This document shows, one piece after another, positions 12,142-19,515 of a stretch of 64,000 nucleotides of DNA; the first letter of the stretch is position 1, and each line of letters starts with the position of its first letter. The notes beneath the pieces were generated by a model. The model did not search any database. It was not told the origin of the DNA and saw only the letters and a program-made list of their open reading frames with translations. Position numbers and translations under genes: made by a program. Where the stretch lies: positions 186,001-250,000 of the forward strand of contig NZ_JWLV01000045.1 of assembly GCF_000808535.1 (NCBI RefSeq), read 5' to 3'. Source of the DNA: Vibrio sinaloensis (GTDB taxonomy: Bacteria; Pseudomonadota; Gammaproteobacteria; Enterobacterales; Vibrionaceae).

Positions 12142-13027
12142 TCGGTTTATCTCGTGTCACCCACCAGCACATCAACGACCCCAAGGTCACCATCACGACG
12201 CCCTGTAGAAAACTAGACGACAGTGCAATCCCTAAAATAATCGACGAAATAATGGTCGATAAGACAGGGGTAAAATACGACAACGTCGCCAGTAGCACCA
12301 TGTTCCCACCAATGATGGCGTAGTTCCATAACGCATAGCCACTGCCCATAAACACGCCAGCTACCAAAAGTAAGCTGCCAGACTCTAACGTCACATTCAT
12401 TCCGGTTTCTGCGCTTAGGGCGTATTTGATCCAGAGAGAAATCGCCGTCATGATGAAAAACAGCGTGATAGCATTTTGCCCATTGGAAATTCGCTTGGTC
12501 AAATTACAGTAGATTGCCCATAGGAAAGCGCCAACAAACGCCATCGCGTAGGTCGTCGGGTTAGTGGCAATGTTGGCACTGATTTGGGTTAAAGAGAGCC
12601 CTTGATCGCCAGAAATACTCCATGCGACGCCCACAAACGCCAGTGCCACACTTGGATACACCAATAGATTGGTTTTCTTGCCACTCACCAGCACCGCTAA
12701 AAGCACGGTTAACGCTGGCCATAAGTAATTAATCACCAACATTTCAATGGCTTGTTGGCGATCATTCGCCATTGCCAAAGCCAGAGCTAAACACATCTCA
12801 TAAGCGACAAAAAGCCCGCCGCCGAGCAGCACGTAACGCAGAGAATATTGGCGCCATTTGGGCACGCCCATCACCGCGACAAGAAACAGGGCAGCAACGG
12901 TGTAAATCGACGCGGCTCCGCCAACAGGACCAAGCATTTCCGTTACCGCACGGGCAACGCCCATCACACTGCTCCAAAGCAGAATGGCCGCAATACCGGC
13001 GATAGTAAATTTATGGGTTTGAAACAT
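12122..13027 (-). CDS. yddG: YddG-like EamA/DMT-family exporter (aromatic amino acids)
   Basis: This 301-residue inner-membrane protein has about ten membrane helices in two EamA halves. Features such as SSVMGVARAVTEMLGPVGGAASIYTVAALFL, YLWPALTVLLAVL and FMGSGYALWNYAI match YddG, which exports aromatic amino acids. I start at the ATG at 13027. The in-frame TTG at 13045 is rejected because it lies in the T-run of the osmC terminator. The 3' end overlaps the L,D-transpeptidase gene tail to tail by 20 bases. Confidence 0.85.
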   Translation of the reverse strand: MFQTHKFTIAGIAAILLWSSVMGVARAVTEMLGPVGGAASIYTVAALFLVAVMGVPKWRQYSLRYVLLGGGLFVAYEMCLALALAMANDRQQAIEMLVINYLWPALTVLLAVLVSGKKTNLLVYPSVALAFVGVAWSISGDQGLSLTQISANIATNPTTYAMAFVGAFLWAIYCNLTKRISNGQNAITLFFIMTAISLWIKYALSAETGMNVTLESGSLLLVAGVFMGSGYALWNYAIIGGNMVLLATLSYFTPVLSTIISSIILGIALSSSFLQGVVMVTLGSLMCWWVTRDKPITKQSR

Positions 13028-13043
13028 AGTGATTATCTTCGTC

Positions 13044-13069
13044 AAAAAAGCCGAGCAAATTGCTCGGCT
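13044..13069 (-). terminator. Rho-independent terminator of osmC
   Basis: On the minus strand AGCCGAGCA and TGCTCGGCT (13049-13069) form a stem with a 3-base loop, followed by six T residues (the A-run at 13044-13049 on plus). It lies 21 bases past the osmC stop. Confidence 0.9.
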
Positions 13070-13090
13070 AGTTATGAGGTGAGCGTGAAA

Positions 13091-13489
13091 CTAGATGATT
13101 TCCCAACTGTGTGTCATCTCCACACCTTGGCCAAGCATCAAACACACTGAACAATACTTTTCCAGAGAATCGGCAGCGACTTTCGCGACAACCTCTGCAT
13201 CTAGGCTCTCTCCAGACACTTCAAAATGAATATTCACCTTAGTAAAAATACGTGGTGCCGTTTCACGACGCTCTGTGGTCAACTTGGCAGTACATGCTGT
13301 CACAGCTTGACCCGCTTCTTTGAGCCCATCGACAACGTCTACCGAGCTACAACCACCAGCGGCCATCAATACCATTTCCATCGGGCTTGGCGCGGTCGCA
13401 CCGCCGTTGCCATCCATTACCACGGAATGCCCCGACTGGGAGTGACCTAAAAACTTAAACTCATCAATCCACTTAACTTCTGCTTTCAT
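13091..13489 (-). CDS. OsmC/YhfA-family protein, 5' end supplied by the adjacent island
   Basis: This 132-residue OsmC-like protein may be a thiol-dependent peroxidase. It carries two conserved cysteines in MAAGGCSSVDVVDGL and LEKYCSVCLMLGQGVEMTHSW, spaced as in OsmC/YhfA proteins, and the early motif NGGATAPSPMEMVL. Its first 120 bases (13370-13489) are repeated at 17641-17760 beside the Gfo/Idh gene. The gene therefore seems to have been split by insertion of 13490-17640, and the copy here kept an intact frame with a start coming from the inserted DNA. AGGAAG upstream serves as ribosome site. Its own promoter must now lie in the island. Confidence 0.92.
   Translation of the reverse strand: MKAEVKWIDEFKFLGHSQSGHSVVMDGNGGATAPSPMEMVLMAAGGCSSVDVVDGLKEAGQAVTACTAKLTTERRETAPRIFTKVNIHFEVSGESLDAEVVAKVAADSLEKYCSVCLMLGQGVEMTHSWEII
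13370..13489 (-). repeat. Direct repeat copy A (osmC 5' end, left border of island)
   Basis: This copy covers the first 40 codons of the intact osmC. It differs from copy B at 17641-17760 at only five positions, and 13377-13471 is identical to 17648-17742 over 95 bases. Four of the five mismatches lie in codons 2, 3, 5 and 6 and three of these are synonymous. Confidence 0.97.
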
Positions 13490-13513
13490 AATTCATACTT
13501 CCTATCCAATCGT

Positions 13514-13543
13514 AAAGAAGCCACTCAAACGAGTGACTTCTTT
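13514..13543 (-). terminator. Terminator hairpin downstream of the PIN/NYN-like gene
   Basis: AAAGAAG-C-CACTC (13514-13526) pairs with GAGTG-A-CTTCTTT (13531-13543) with one mismatch and an AAAC loop. On the minus strand the 3' arm ends in CTTCTTTA. It lies between the nuclease stop and the osmC start, so it would also separate their transcription. Confidence 0.7.
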
Positions 13544-13598
13544 ATATCTATGCTACTTTCGTTAATGGTTCTTAGTTTACCACCATATTTGATTAAGC

Positions 13599-14165
13599 CT
13601 ACCGTTGAACCCATTTCTTCTTTGTTTCAGGAGAACGAATAATCTTGTTGCTTGACGAAAGAGAATTAACAGCCTTGGTAAAAACTTGCCTCGGTAGACC
13701 AAGTTCTGCCTGAAGCTTTTCATCCAATGCTCTTGGCTTAGACAAGGCATCATACAGCAACACTTCGGCAGCTTCATCCTTAGACTTAACCTGCTCAACA
13801 GGCAGCGCAACGACCTTTGATGTATCTCTTGTCCTTACTATTTCTGACTTAACATTGAACCTACTGCATTGATATTGAAATGCAGTAATTAGATTTGAGT
13901 CGTTGCTACGTAGTTGAAATACCAGCTTCGAGAGAGCTTTAATGTCATAGAGAGTTAAAAACCTCATAAGGTATGCAATGATACAAAAATCAGCCTGATT
14001 TGCTCCTGAAGGGTAATCAGAGATGTGTTGATACAAAGACTTTTCACAGTATTGCTCTATGTTTTCAGATTTAGAGAAGACAAAGACTCTATCTGATATA
14101 GATGCACTGACCTTCTCAACACCTTTTAACCCGACATTTTCAGCATCAACCAGAATTACCTTCAT
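13599..14165 (-). CDS. PIN/NYN-like nuclease with C-terminal winged-helix-like region
   Basis: This 188-residue protein opens with MKVILVDAENVG, the first strand of NYN/PIN-like ribonucleases. Candidate acidic active-site residues are D7 and E9, D59 in PSGANQAD, and D89 in RSNDSN, in the expected order. The last 65 residues, after a VEQVKSKDEAAEVLLYDALSK helix, resemble a small winged helix that could bind nucleic acid. It is transcribed leftward, divergent from the other three island genes, with a shared 200-base control region. A role in RNA cleavage, as toxin or defence effector, is inference. I do not recognise a named family beyond the fold. Confidence 0.7.
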   Translation of the reverse strand: MKVILVDAENVGLKGVEKVSASISDRVFVFSKSENIEQYCEKSLYQHISDYPSGANQADFCIIAYLMRFLTLYDIKALSKLVFQLRSNDSNLITAFQYQCSRFNVKSEIVRTRDTSKVVALPVEQVKSKDEAAEVLLYDALSKPRALDEKLQAELGLPRQVFTKAVNSLSSSNKIIRSPETKKKWVQR

Positions 14166-14367
14166 TTACTACGCCTCTAACAACTTTGATGCATATTAGT
14201 ATAAGGGTATTTGCGTAAAACATATCTGACATATATTGATAGTAGGTGATTGAATTTATTCACTTATACGCAAAACCTGACATAGATCACGCGCCTCTGA
14301 ACTGTATTTTTGTACAGAAGCAATAAAATGCACAATATATTTTGATGGAATGGTTGGGGAAACTGTT
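14166..14367. promoter_or_regulatory. Divergent control region of the island
   Basis: This AT-rich region separates the nuclease gene from the three-gene operon. CTGACATA occurs twice in the same orientation (14226-14233 and 14277-14284), each preceded by a GCGTAAAA or CGCAAAA stretch, so it may be an operator pair. The second copy runs into GATCAC, resembling half of a CRP site. No regulator gene is present in the island. Confidence 0.4.
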
Positions 14368-15525
14368 ATGAGAAATATGACTTCGGTTTTTATGGCACAC
14401 GAAGACAAGGTAATTGACGCAAATGAGTTCTTAGATGCTTGCGAAGAACAAGAGTTTTTCGAACTAAGGACAGCAATTGCCAAAAATAGGAAAACTAATC
14501 CTATCGCTCTATGCAATGTTTGCTTTCAACCTGTAGTTTTACGAGCAACGCCACAGCGAACAACCTTCTTTGCTCATGTAAAAGATTCCGAAGATTGTCC
14601 CATCAAAACAACTACGAATCTTACGATGGAAGAGATTCAGGCAATGAAGTACAACGGTCAAAAAGAAGGCAGACTGCACAGAGAAGGTAAACAAAAGTTA
14701 GCCGAATTTTTAAAGTCAGATCCTCTCTTTAATGATGAAATACATGTTGAAAAAACGTTTAGGGAGAAGAATCCTGTGGGGATTGCTAAACGCTGGAGAA
14801 GACCTGATATTTCAGCTCAATTGCTATCTGACAAACGAGAAATCGTATTTGAGCTCCAAGTATCAACCACTCTCCTTGATATTATTATTAGTAGAGAAGA
14901 ATTTTACAAAAATAATGAGGCGTATATAACTTGGGTTTTCCTTGATTTTGACCCTGATAAATTCACAACTCTCGATATTGCCTATGCTAACAAAGCAAAT
15001 GTATTTGTTTTCAATCAAGAAGCAAACCATGAATCTGAACTCAATAAGCGACTTGCTCTGAAATGCTACTACCGCCAACCATATATGACAGAAGATTTAT
15101 CAATCTCATACAAGTGGGTTTCTGAGATTGTTGACTTTTCAATGCTCAAATACGATGAAGATAGTAAGAAGACATACTTCATCGATACCGAACAGCTCAG
15201 ATCGCAGGTAATTGAACAGATTAATGACGAAAAGCTGAGGCTAAAGTTAGAGAAAGAAGAAAAAGAACGTCTTAGGAATGAAGCGATAAGGCAAGAGCAA
15301 GAAGAACGAAAGCGTCTCGATAAGTTAGCACGCTCCTACGCTCATTTCCCAAAGCCAAAGCAATACAAAGAAAAAGCCCGCAGATCTAAACAGCCCGTTC
15401 ATACGCCCTCCTCTCAAAAATCGTTGGGAGATGCCTTAATATGTAGAAAGTGTATGAATATCGGAAAACCACGAAAGATAGGAAGACTAACAGTATGTAG
15501 CCGATGCGGTCACGAAATAACTTAG
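14368..15525 (+). CDS. CoiA-like (DUF6035-type) nuclease with C-terminal zinc ribbon
   Basis: This 385-residue protein has an N-terminal zinc-binding-like region (CNVCFQPV...FFAHVKDSEDCPI), a segment KYNGQKEGRLHREGKQKLAEFL, then RRPDISAQ followed by IVFELQVSTT. That D...ExQ arrangement is the restriction-endonuclease-fold core of competence protein CoiA-like nucleases. A charged coiled coil (KLRLKLEKEEKERLRNEAIR) and a four-cysteine ribbon (CRKC...CSRC) end the protein. I start at the ATG at 14368, preceded by GGGGA; an ATG at 14350 is also in frame. It heads the operon with the radical SAM and kinase-PRTase genes. Substrate unknown. Confidence 0.72.
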   Translation: MRNMTSVFMAHEDKVIDANEFLDACEEQEFFELRTAIAKNRKTNPIALCNVCFQPVVLRATPQRTTFFAHVKDSEDCPIKTTTNLTMEEIQAMKYNGQKEGRLHREGKQKLAEFLKSDPLFNDEIHVEKTFREKNPVGIAKRWRRPDISAQLLSDKREIVFELQVSTTLLDIIISREEFYKNNEAYITWVFLDFDPDKFTTLDIAYANKANVFVFNQEANHESELNKRLALKCYYRQPYMTEDLSISYKWVSEIVDFSMLKYDEDSKKTYFIDTEQLRSQVIEQINDEKLRLKLEKEEKERLRNEAIRQEQEERKRLDKLARSYAHFPKPKQYKEKARRSKQPVHTPSSQKSLGDALICRKCMNIGKPRKIGRLTVCSRCGHEIT

Positions 15526-15580
15526 TCGCTCTGTTTTTTCACAATGCAATTAAACATATTCAACAAAACAAGGAACCAGT

Positions 15581-16441
15581 TTGAAGCAACAAAAAAAAAC
15601 AAATAGCTTGGCAAATAACTCTTCTTCAAGAACAAAAAAATTGGCTAATGTATTCTCTGAGGGTGTCATTCGAGAGTTAGAGATATCTGTCAATTCACAG
15701 TGTAATCTAAACTGCATTGGTTGTGGCTTTAACGTCCCAAATCAACTATCCCCTTACAGTAAATTGGGCATAGATGAACATATAGATGCTTTATTAAACT
15801 TAAAACGCTGTGGCGTAAAAATCAACAAAATCATAATTGCTGGCGGTGAAGCAACCCTTTTCAAAGATTTGTACACCACGGTAAGGAAGATAAAAGATAT
15901 AGATGTATCAAAAGAAGTTGAATTAGTAACAAATGGGCTATACCCGAAAGGTTTACCACCTGAGTTACTTTGTATATTAGATAGTATTGTTATTAGTGAC
16001 TATATCAAAACAAACACTTTTGAATCTGCATGGACTGATTTTCTTCAAGGACATAATTTTAAAGGCAACATCGATTTTAGACGAAAAGATGCTTGGGATG
16101 ACCTTCTTTCCGAAGTGTATAACAGTAGAGAAGAAACTGAACACCATTGGCAAACATGCTTTTACCGGAAGTTTGATGTCAGTTTAGAGCGTAGACGCAT
16201 TTTTAGTTGCTCTCGAATCGCCAAAAAAGGTTGGGATGACCAAGGATTACTTATCAATGAAAAAACAAACTTAGAACAAGTAATTAATTACCTGTCTGAT
16301 AAAAAACCGAAAGAGGCATGCTATTCATGTGCCACAGTCAATAGAGAATCGAGCATAAAAGTAGCTGTTCAAAGCTCAGGGAACTTAGAAAGAATAGCGG
16401 GTAAGTCTATTCAATACTTAAAAGAGAATAATAATAAATGA
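15581..16441 (+). CDS. Radical SAM enzyme of unknown substrate
   Basis: This 286-residue protein carries the canonical [4Fe-4S] motif CNLNCIGC at residues 41-48, followed by an AGGEATLF strand typical of the SAM-binding barrel. Extra cysteines near the C-terminus (HWQTCFYR, FSCSRIAKKG, CYSCATVN) resemble an auxiliary iron-sulfur or SPASM-like region. It starts at a TTG at 15581 with AAGGAACC upstream and overlaps the next gene by four bases (ATGA), implying coupled translation with the kinase-PRTase. Radical SAM chemistry next to a phosphoribosyltransferase domain suggests base, nucleotide or peptide modification, but the substrate cannot be read. Confidence 0.85.
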   Translation: MKQQKKTNSLANNSSSRTKKLANVFSEGVIRELEISVNSQCNLNCIGCGFNVPNQLSPYSKLGIDEHIDALLNLKRCGVKINKIIIAGGEATLFKDLYTTVRKIKDIDVSKEVELVTNGLYPKGLPPELLCILDSIVISDYIKTNTFESAWTDFLQGHNFKGNIDFRRKDAWDDLLSEVYNSREETEHHWQTCFYRKFDVSLERRRIFSCSRIAKKGWDDQGLLINEKTNLEQVINYLSDKKPKEACYSCATVNRESSIKVAVQSSGNLERIAGKSIQYLKENNNK

Positions 16442-17541
16442 ATAACAAACTTTACTTCGTGGTTGGCTTAGAAGGCTCAGGTAAAACCACTGCAACAAAG
16501 CTTCTTGCTGACAGTATTGAAGGTGGTGTTGCTGCCCAAACATCATCTCGACTGTTTGCATTTTTAGATAGTGAGGGGCTATCTCTAAAAGAAATTAACA
16601 ACCTTCCTATCGAGCAACGGGAAGTCATAATAAATAAGTTTCATTATCAGCTTTATTATGACAAAGAAATAAATAAATTCTCATTTTTCGATGGACATAT
16701 GTATGTAGATAACCTTGAACAAGGAATTAGAATCAGTGCAATGGCTAATGAAAATCGTTCTGTTAGCGATGGATTGATATTTTTGAATGCCTCATCAGTT
16801 CAAATCAATAAAAACATTACAAATGACAATCTTGCTCAAACTCGTTTTCGAGACTTGAAAAGCCGAAACAAACTTAAAGAACTGTCAGAAATCGAGTTTC
16901 AGGCTGCTGAGGATTATTGTCTTAAAAACAAACTTCAATTTGGTTTTTTAAACTCTACTCATGAAAATGGTGAATTTACAAGCAAACGATTCTCTGATGT
17001 TATATTTTTGAATAACTACTTTTTACCTCAGGATGAAGAGTTAAGAAGCAAGTATCAAGATCAATTCGATTTTGATCTTAAACCTTCGGCTCTTAGGGAG
17101 CGACACCTTGAAATTGGACGTTTAATTGAAGAATCTTTTCATTCCAAGATCGATATCGAAAAAAATAACTATCAAGTCATTTCTATGGATCGCTCAGGTA
17201 ACTTCATCGCAAATGGTTTTGTCCATAACTTCGATGGACAATATTCTACATACCATCAAGGAAGCAGTAGTATCGACTTAGTTTCTATGGATCAAGATGT
17301 TGTTATCATTGACTCAGTAATTGATACAGGTGCAACAATCGAAGATATTGTCAGAAGATTACCAAACAACTACAACAAACAGATTCATGTTATCTGCCTA
17401 TGCATCAATATTAAATCACTCCCTAAGCTACAAGCTCTTAGCAACAAAGTTACATTCCATTGTTTAGGATTTTCGAATAAAGAAGATCGACCTACTGGAA
17501 AAAAAGATATGGGCGCTCGTTTGTATGGTACAAGCAACTAA
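16438..17541 (+). CDS. Fusion of P-loop nucleotide kinase-like and phosphoribosyltransferase-like domains
   Basis: This 367-residue protein has Walker A GLEGSGKT at residues 10-17, with FSFFDGHMYVDN and KNITNDNLAQTRFRD as plausible substrate-site and lid segments of an adenylate-kinase-like domain (to about residue 200). The C-terminal half has a PRPP-binding loop VVIIDSVIDTGAT at residues 288-300, as in type I phosphoribosyltransferases such as UPRT or HPRT. Both domains keep their key motifs, so both may be active. The fusion order and the partner radical SAM gene are unusual. A job in making or destroying a nucleotide is the simplest inference. Confidence 0.75.
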   Translation: MNNKLYFVVGLEGSGKTTATKLLADSIEGGVAAQTSSRLFAFLDSEGLSLKEINNLPIEQREVIINKFHYQLYYDKEINKFSFFDGHMYVDNLEQGIRISAMANENRSVSDGLIFLNASSVQINKNITNDNLAQTRFRDLKSRNKLKELSEIEFQAAEDYCLKNKLQFGFLNSTHENGEFTSKRFSDVIFLNNYFLPQDEELRSKYQDQFDFDLKPSALRERHLEIGRLIEESFHSKIDIEKNNYQVISMDRSGNFIANGFVHNFDGQYSTYHQGSSSIDLVSMDQDVVIIDSVIDTGATIEDIVRRLPNNYNKQIHVICLCINIKSLPKLQALSNKVTFHCLGFSNKEDRPTGKKDMGARLYGTSN

Positions 17542-17565
17542 ATAAAGGACCTTGATGCTTCGATT

Positions 17566-17587
17566 GAGCCACTATATGAAGTGGCTC
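17566..17587 (+). terminator. Hairpin after the island operon
   Basis: GAGCCACT (17566-17573) pairs with AGTGGCTC (17580-17587) across a six-base loop, 24 bases after the operon stop. There is no T-run. The stem core GCCACT/AGTG resembles that of the hairpin at the other island end (13514-13543). Confidence 0.5.
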
Positions 17588-17619
17588 CCTACTCGATATT
17601 CACAGCCACATGTTAAAAT

Positions 17620-17760
17620 TCAGTTAAATTTCGGATGCTGTACCATCTCCATCGGGCTTGGCGCGGTCGCACCGCCGTTGCCATCCATTACCACGGAATG
17701 CCCCGACTGGGAGTGACCTAAAAACTTAAACTCATCAATCCATTTCACTTCAGCTTGCAT
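17620..17760 (-). pseudogene. osmC 5' remnant left beside the Gfo/Idh gene
   Basis: The minus strand reads MQAEVKWIDEFKFLGHSQSG and onward for 40 codons matching osmC, then runs through island sequence (QHPKFN) into a stop at 17620. It starts 11 bases after the stop of the upstream oxidoreductase gene, which looks like the original operon position. The second codon is CAA (Gln) where the intact copy has AAA (Lys). A 46-residue product is unlikely to be functional. Confidence 0.9.
17641..17760 (-). repeat. Direct repeat copy B (osmC 5' end, right border of island)
   Basis: This copy aligns without gaps to 13370-13489, with 115 identical positions of 120 counted by eye. Its inner border lies at 17641, where the match stops and island sequence begins. 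Confidence 0.97.
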
Positions 17761-17771
17761 CTGTTTTTCTC

Positions 17772-18767
17772 TTATTTGGTTGAGCTAATCGTATCTGTTG
17801 GGAACTTCACACCGGTTTGGCGGCGAATTTCCTCAAGTAATTTTGCCACAATCAAGGATCGTTGCGTGCACTTTTCATCTGCTGATTTCTGCTTGAACTG
17901 CCTAGCAAACTCTTGTGCTTCGTAATACATTGGGTTGGTCTCTTGCTTAACGCTCAGATCCACGCCTAAATCACGGCCTCGAGTGAATTTGGTGAGCTTC
18001 TTCGCTGTCGAGATCATATCAATCAACAGTACCCCCTCTTCCCCTTGTATTTCACTCGGTAAGTAGGAATCGCTGATTTTCGAGTGTTGCAAGACCACTT
18101 CAAAGCCATCGTAGCTCATAGTGACACTGCCACTGCCGTCCACTCCTGACTCCAAAAGGTGCGCTTGCGCATTCACTGCCAAGGGCTCACCAAACAGCTC
18201 AACTGCTGAACTCAAACAGTAGAAACCAATATCCATGATGGAACCGTTGGCAAACGCTGGATTGAACGTATTGGGATTTTCGCCCGCGAGGTATTTTTGA
18301 TAACGCGACGAATACTGACAATAGGTGATCAAACCTTTGCGAATCTTGCCGATTCCCGAAAGGGCGTCTTTTAAACGCTTAAAGTTAGGCATATGACAAG
18401 ACATAAAGGCTTCAAACAGAATCACATTGTGTTCTTTTGCCACCTCAAACATCTGCTGTGCGAGTGCAAAACTTGAGGCCATCGGTTTTTCAACGATAAC
18501 GTGCTTACCCGCTTCCATCATTTGAATCGCTTGTGGGCCATGTAGGCTATTGGGGCTCGCTATGTACACGACATCGACCAAAGGTGATGTCGCTAGCGCA
18601 TCAAGATCATCAAACAGCGCAGGGTTATCATACTTTTCCGCAAATTTTTCTGCACTTTCAAGTGAACGCGAATATACCCCTGAAAGTTGATACTCCCCCG
18701 ATTTCAATGCCGCTTCAACAAACTGGTCTGTGATCCAGTTGGTCCCAATGACCGCAAGTCTTATCAT
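17772..18767 (-). CDS. Gfo/Idh/MocA-family NAD(P)-dependent oxidoreductase
   Basis: This 331-residue protein starts IRLAVIGTNWITDQFVEAAL, a Rossmann dinucleotide-binding fold, and carries the family signature VIVEKPMASSFALAQQMFEVAKE with the conserved EKP. VDVVYIASPNSLHGPQ is also typical. The C-terminal part has the expected mixed alpha/beta fold. I start at the ATG at 18767, preceded by GGGAGA; a longer frame to 18803 lacks a ribosome site. It was probably followed directly by osmC before the island entered. The sugar or polyol substrate is unknown. Confidence 0.9.
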   Translation of the reverse strand: MIRLAVIGTNWITDQFVEAALKSGEYQLSGVYSRSLESAEKFAEKYDNPALFDDLDALATSPLVDVVYIASPNSLHGPQAIQMMEAGKHVIVEKPMASSFALAQQMFEVAKEHNVILFEAFMSCHMPNFKRLKDALSGIGKIRKGLITYCQYSSRYQKYLAGENPNTFNPAFANGSIMDIGFYCLSSAVELFGEPLAVNAQAHLLESGVDGSGSVTMSYDGFEVVLQHSKISDSYLPSEIQGEEGVLLIDMISTAKKLTKFTRGRDLGVDLSVKQETNPMYYEAQEFARQFKQKSADEKCTQRSLIVAKLLEEIRRQTGVKFPTDTISSTK

Positions 18768-18812
18768 TATTTTCTCCCTGATTGCCCATTCTAACGTGGG
18801 CATGGTTGTTAT

Positions 18813-19427
18813 CTAGACTGTAAGCACGACTCGGATAGCAAGCAATATGAGTACCGCGCCAGACAATCTGTCGATCAACTGTGCTTTGGAACGAATTCTA
18901 TCAATTATTTTCGGGCTGGATAGTAAAAAAGTAATCAAGGTATACCACAAACCATCGACCACCAAAGGCGTTGCAACGATCACCGTTTTGGCCGCATAGC
19001 CATCCCCAACTGCAACAAACTGGCTAAACAGTGCGATAAAGAAAAGAGCAATCTTAGGGCTAAGCAGTGAGATTAAAAAGCCTTCTCGCGCCGACTGCCA
19101 AAGGCTAGTTTGCTCACCCGATTCCAGCTTAGCGGCAACACCACCTTTCGAGCGCAGCGCATTGAATCCCAAGTAGGCTAAGTAGCCCGCGCCCGCGTAA
19201 CTGATACTCTTAAACAATAGTGGGGATTGCTGCAGCACCACAGCCAAGCCGATAAGGGTAATAAACGCATAGATACCAATCCCTGTCGCATGAGCCCATG
19301 CCGCCGCGAGTCCATTCATACGGCCTCCTGCCAAGCTGTGTTTCGCCACGAGCGCCAGACTTGGCCCAGGCGACATCGCACCTAATAGGCAAATAGTAAA
19401 CAGTGAAAGCCAAACCGTCAGAGTCAT
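18813..19427 (-). CDS. LysE/RhtB-family amino-acid exporter
   Basis: This 204-residue inner-membrane protein has about six helices and the N-terminal signature GAMSPGPSLALVAKHSLAGGR of the LysE/RhtB family, which exports amino acids or homoserine lactone-like compounds. AGGAAAAAAAG precedes the ATG. The LysR and Lrp/AsnC genes lie upstream on the same strand and may control it. Confidence 0.9.
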   Translation of the reverse strand: MTLTVWLSLFTICLLGAMSPGPSLALVAKHSLAGGRMNGLAAAWAHATGIGIYAFITLIGLAVVLQQSPLLFKSISYAGAGYLAYLGFNALRSKGGVAAKLESGEQTSLWQSAREGFLISLLSPKIALFFIALFSQFVAVGDGYAAKTVIVATPLVVDGLWYTLITFLLSSPKIIDRIRSKAQLIDRLSGAVLILLAIRVVLTV

Positions 19428-19515
19428 CTTTTTTTCCTAATTGTTGTGTCCTTTTATCAAGGTAAATGACACAAGTTATGATTTGAAATTGTCATTAATC
19501 ATACCAATCATGATT

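Larger units (their letters stand above)
13490..17640. mobile_element. Inserted low-GC island with four cargo genes, flanked by direct repeats
   Basis: About 4.15 kb lie between two direct copies of the osmC 5' end. Base composition is visibly lower in GC than the flanks; for example the line 16621-16680 has 12 G/C of 60, while 18241-18300 in the flank has 29. The island carries one leftward gene (13599-14165) and a rightward three-gene operon (14368-17541). It has no integrase, transposase or terminal inverted repeats. Removing one repeat plus the island restores osmC 11 bases downstream of the Gfo/Idh gene. Entry could have been by homologous recombination of incoming DNA or by a recombinase acting in trans. 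Confidence 0.85.

Noticed and set aside
13028..13045. Upstream TTG start for the YddG-like gene
   Set aside because: The extra codons lie in the T-run of the osmC terminator and have no ribosome site.
13490..17640. Transposon or integron cassette
   Set aside because: No transposase, integrase, terminal inverted repeats or attC-like sites were found; the borders are direct copies of a host gene.
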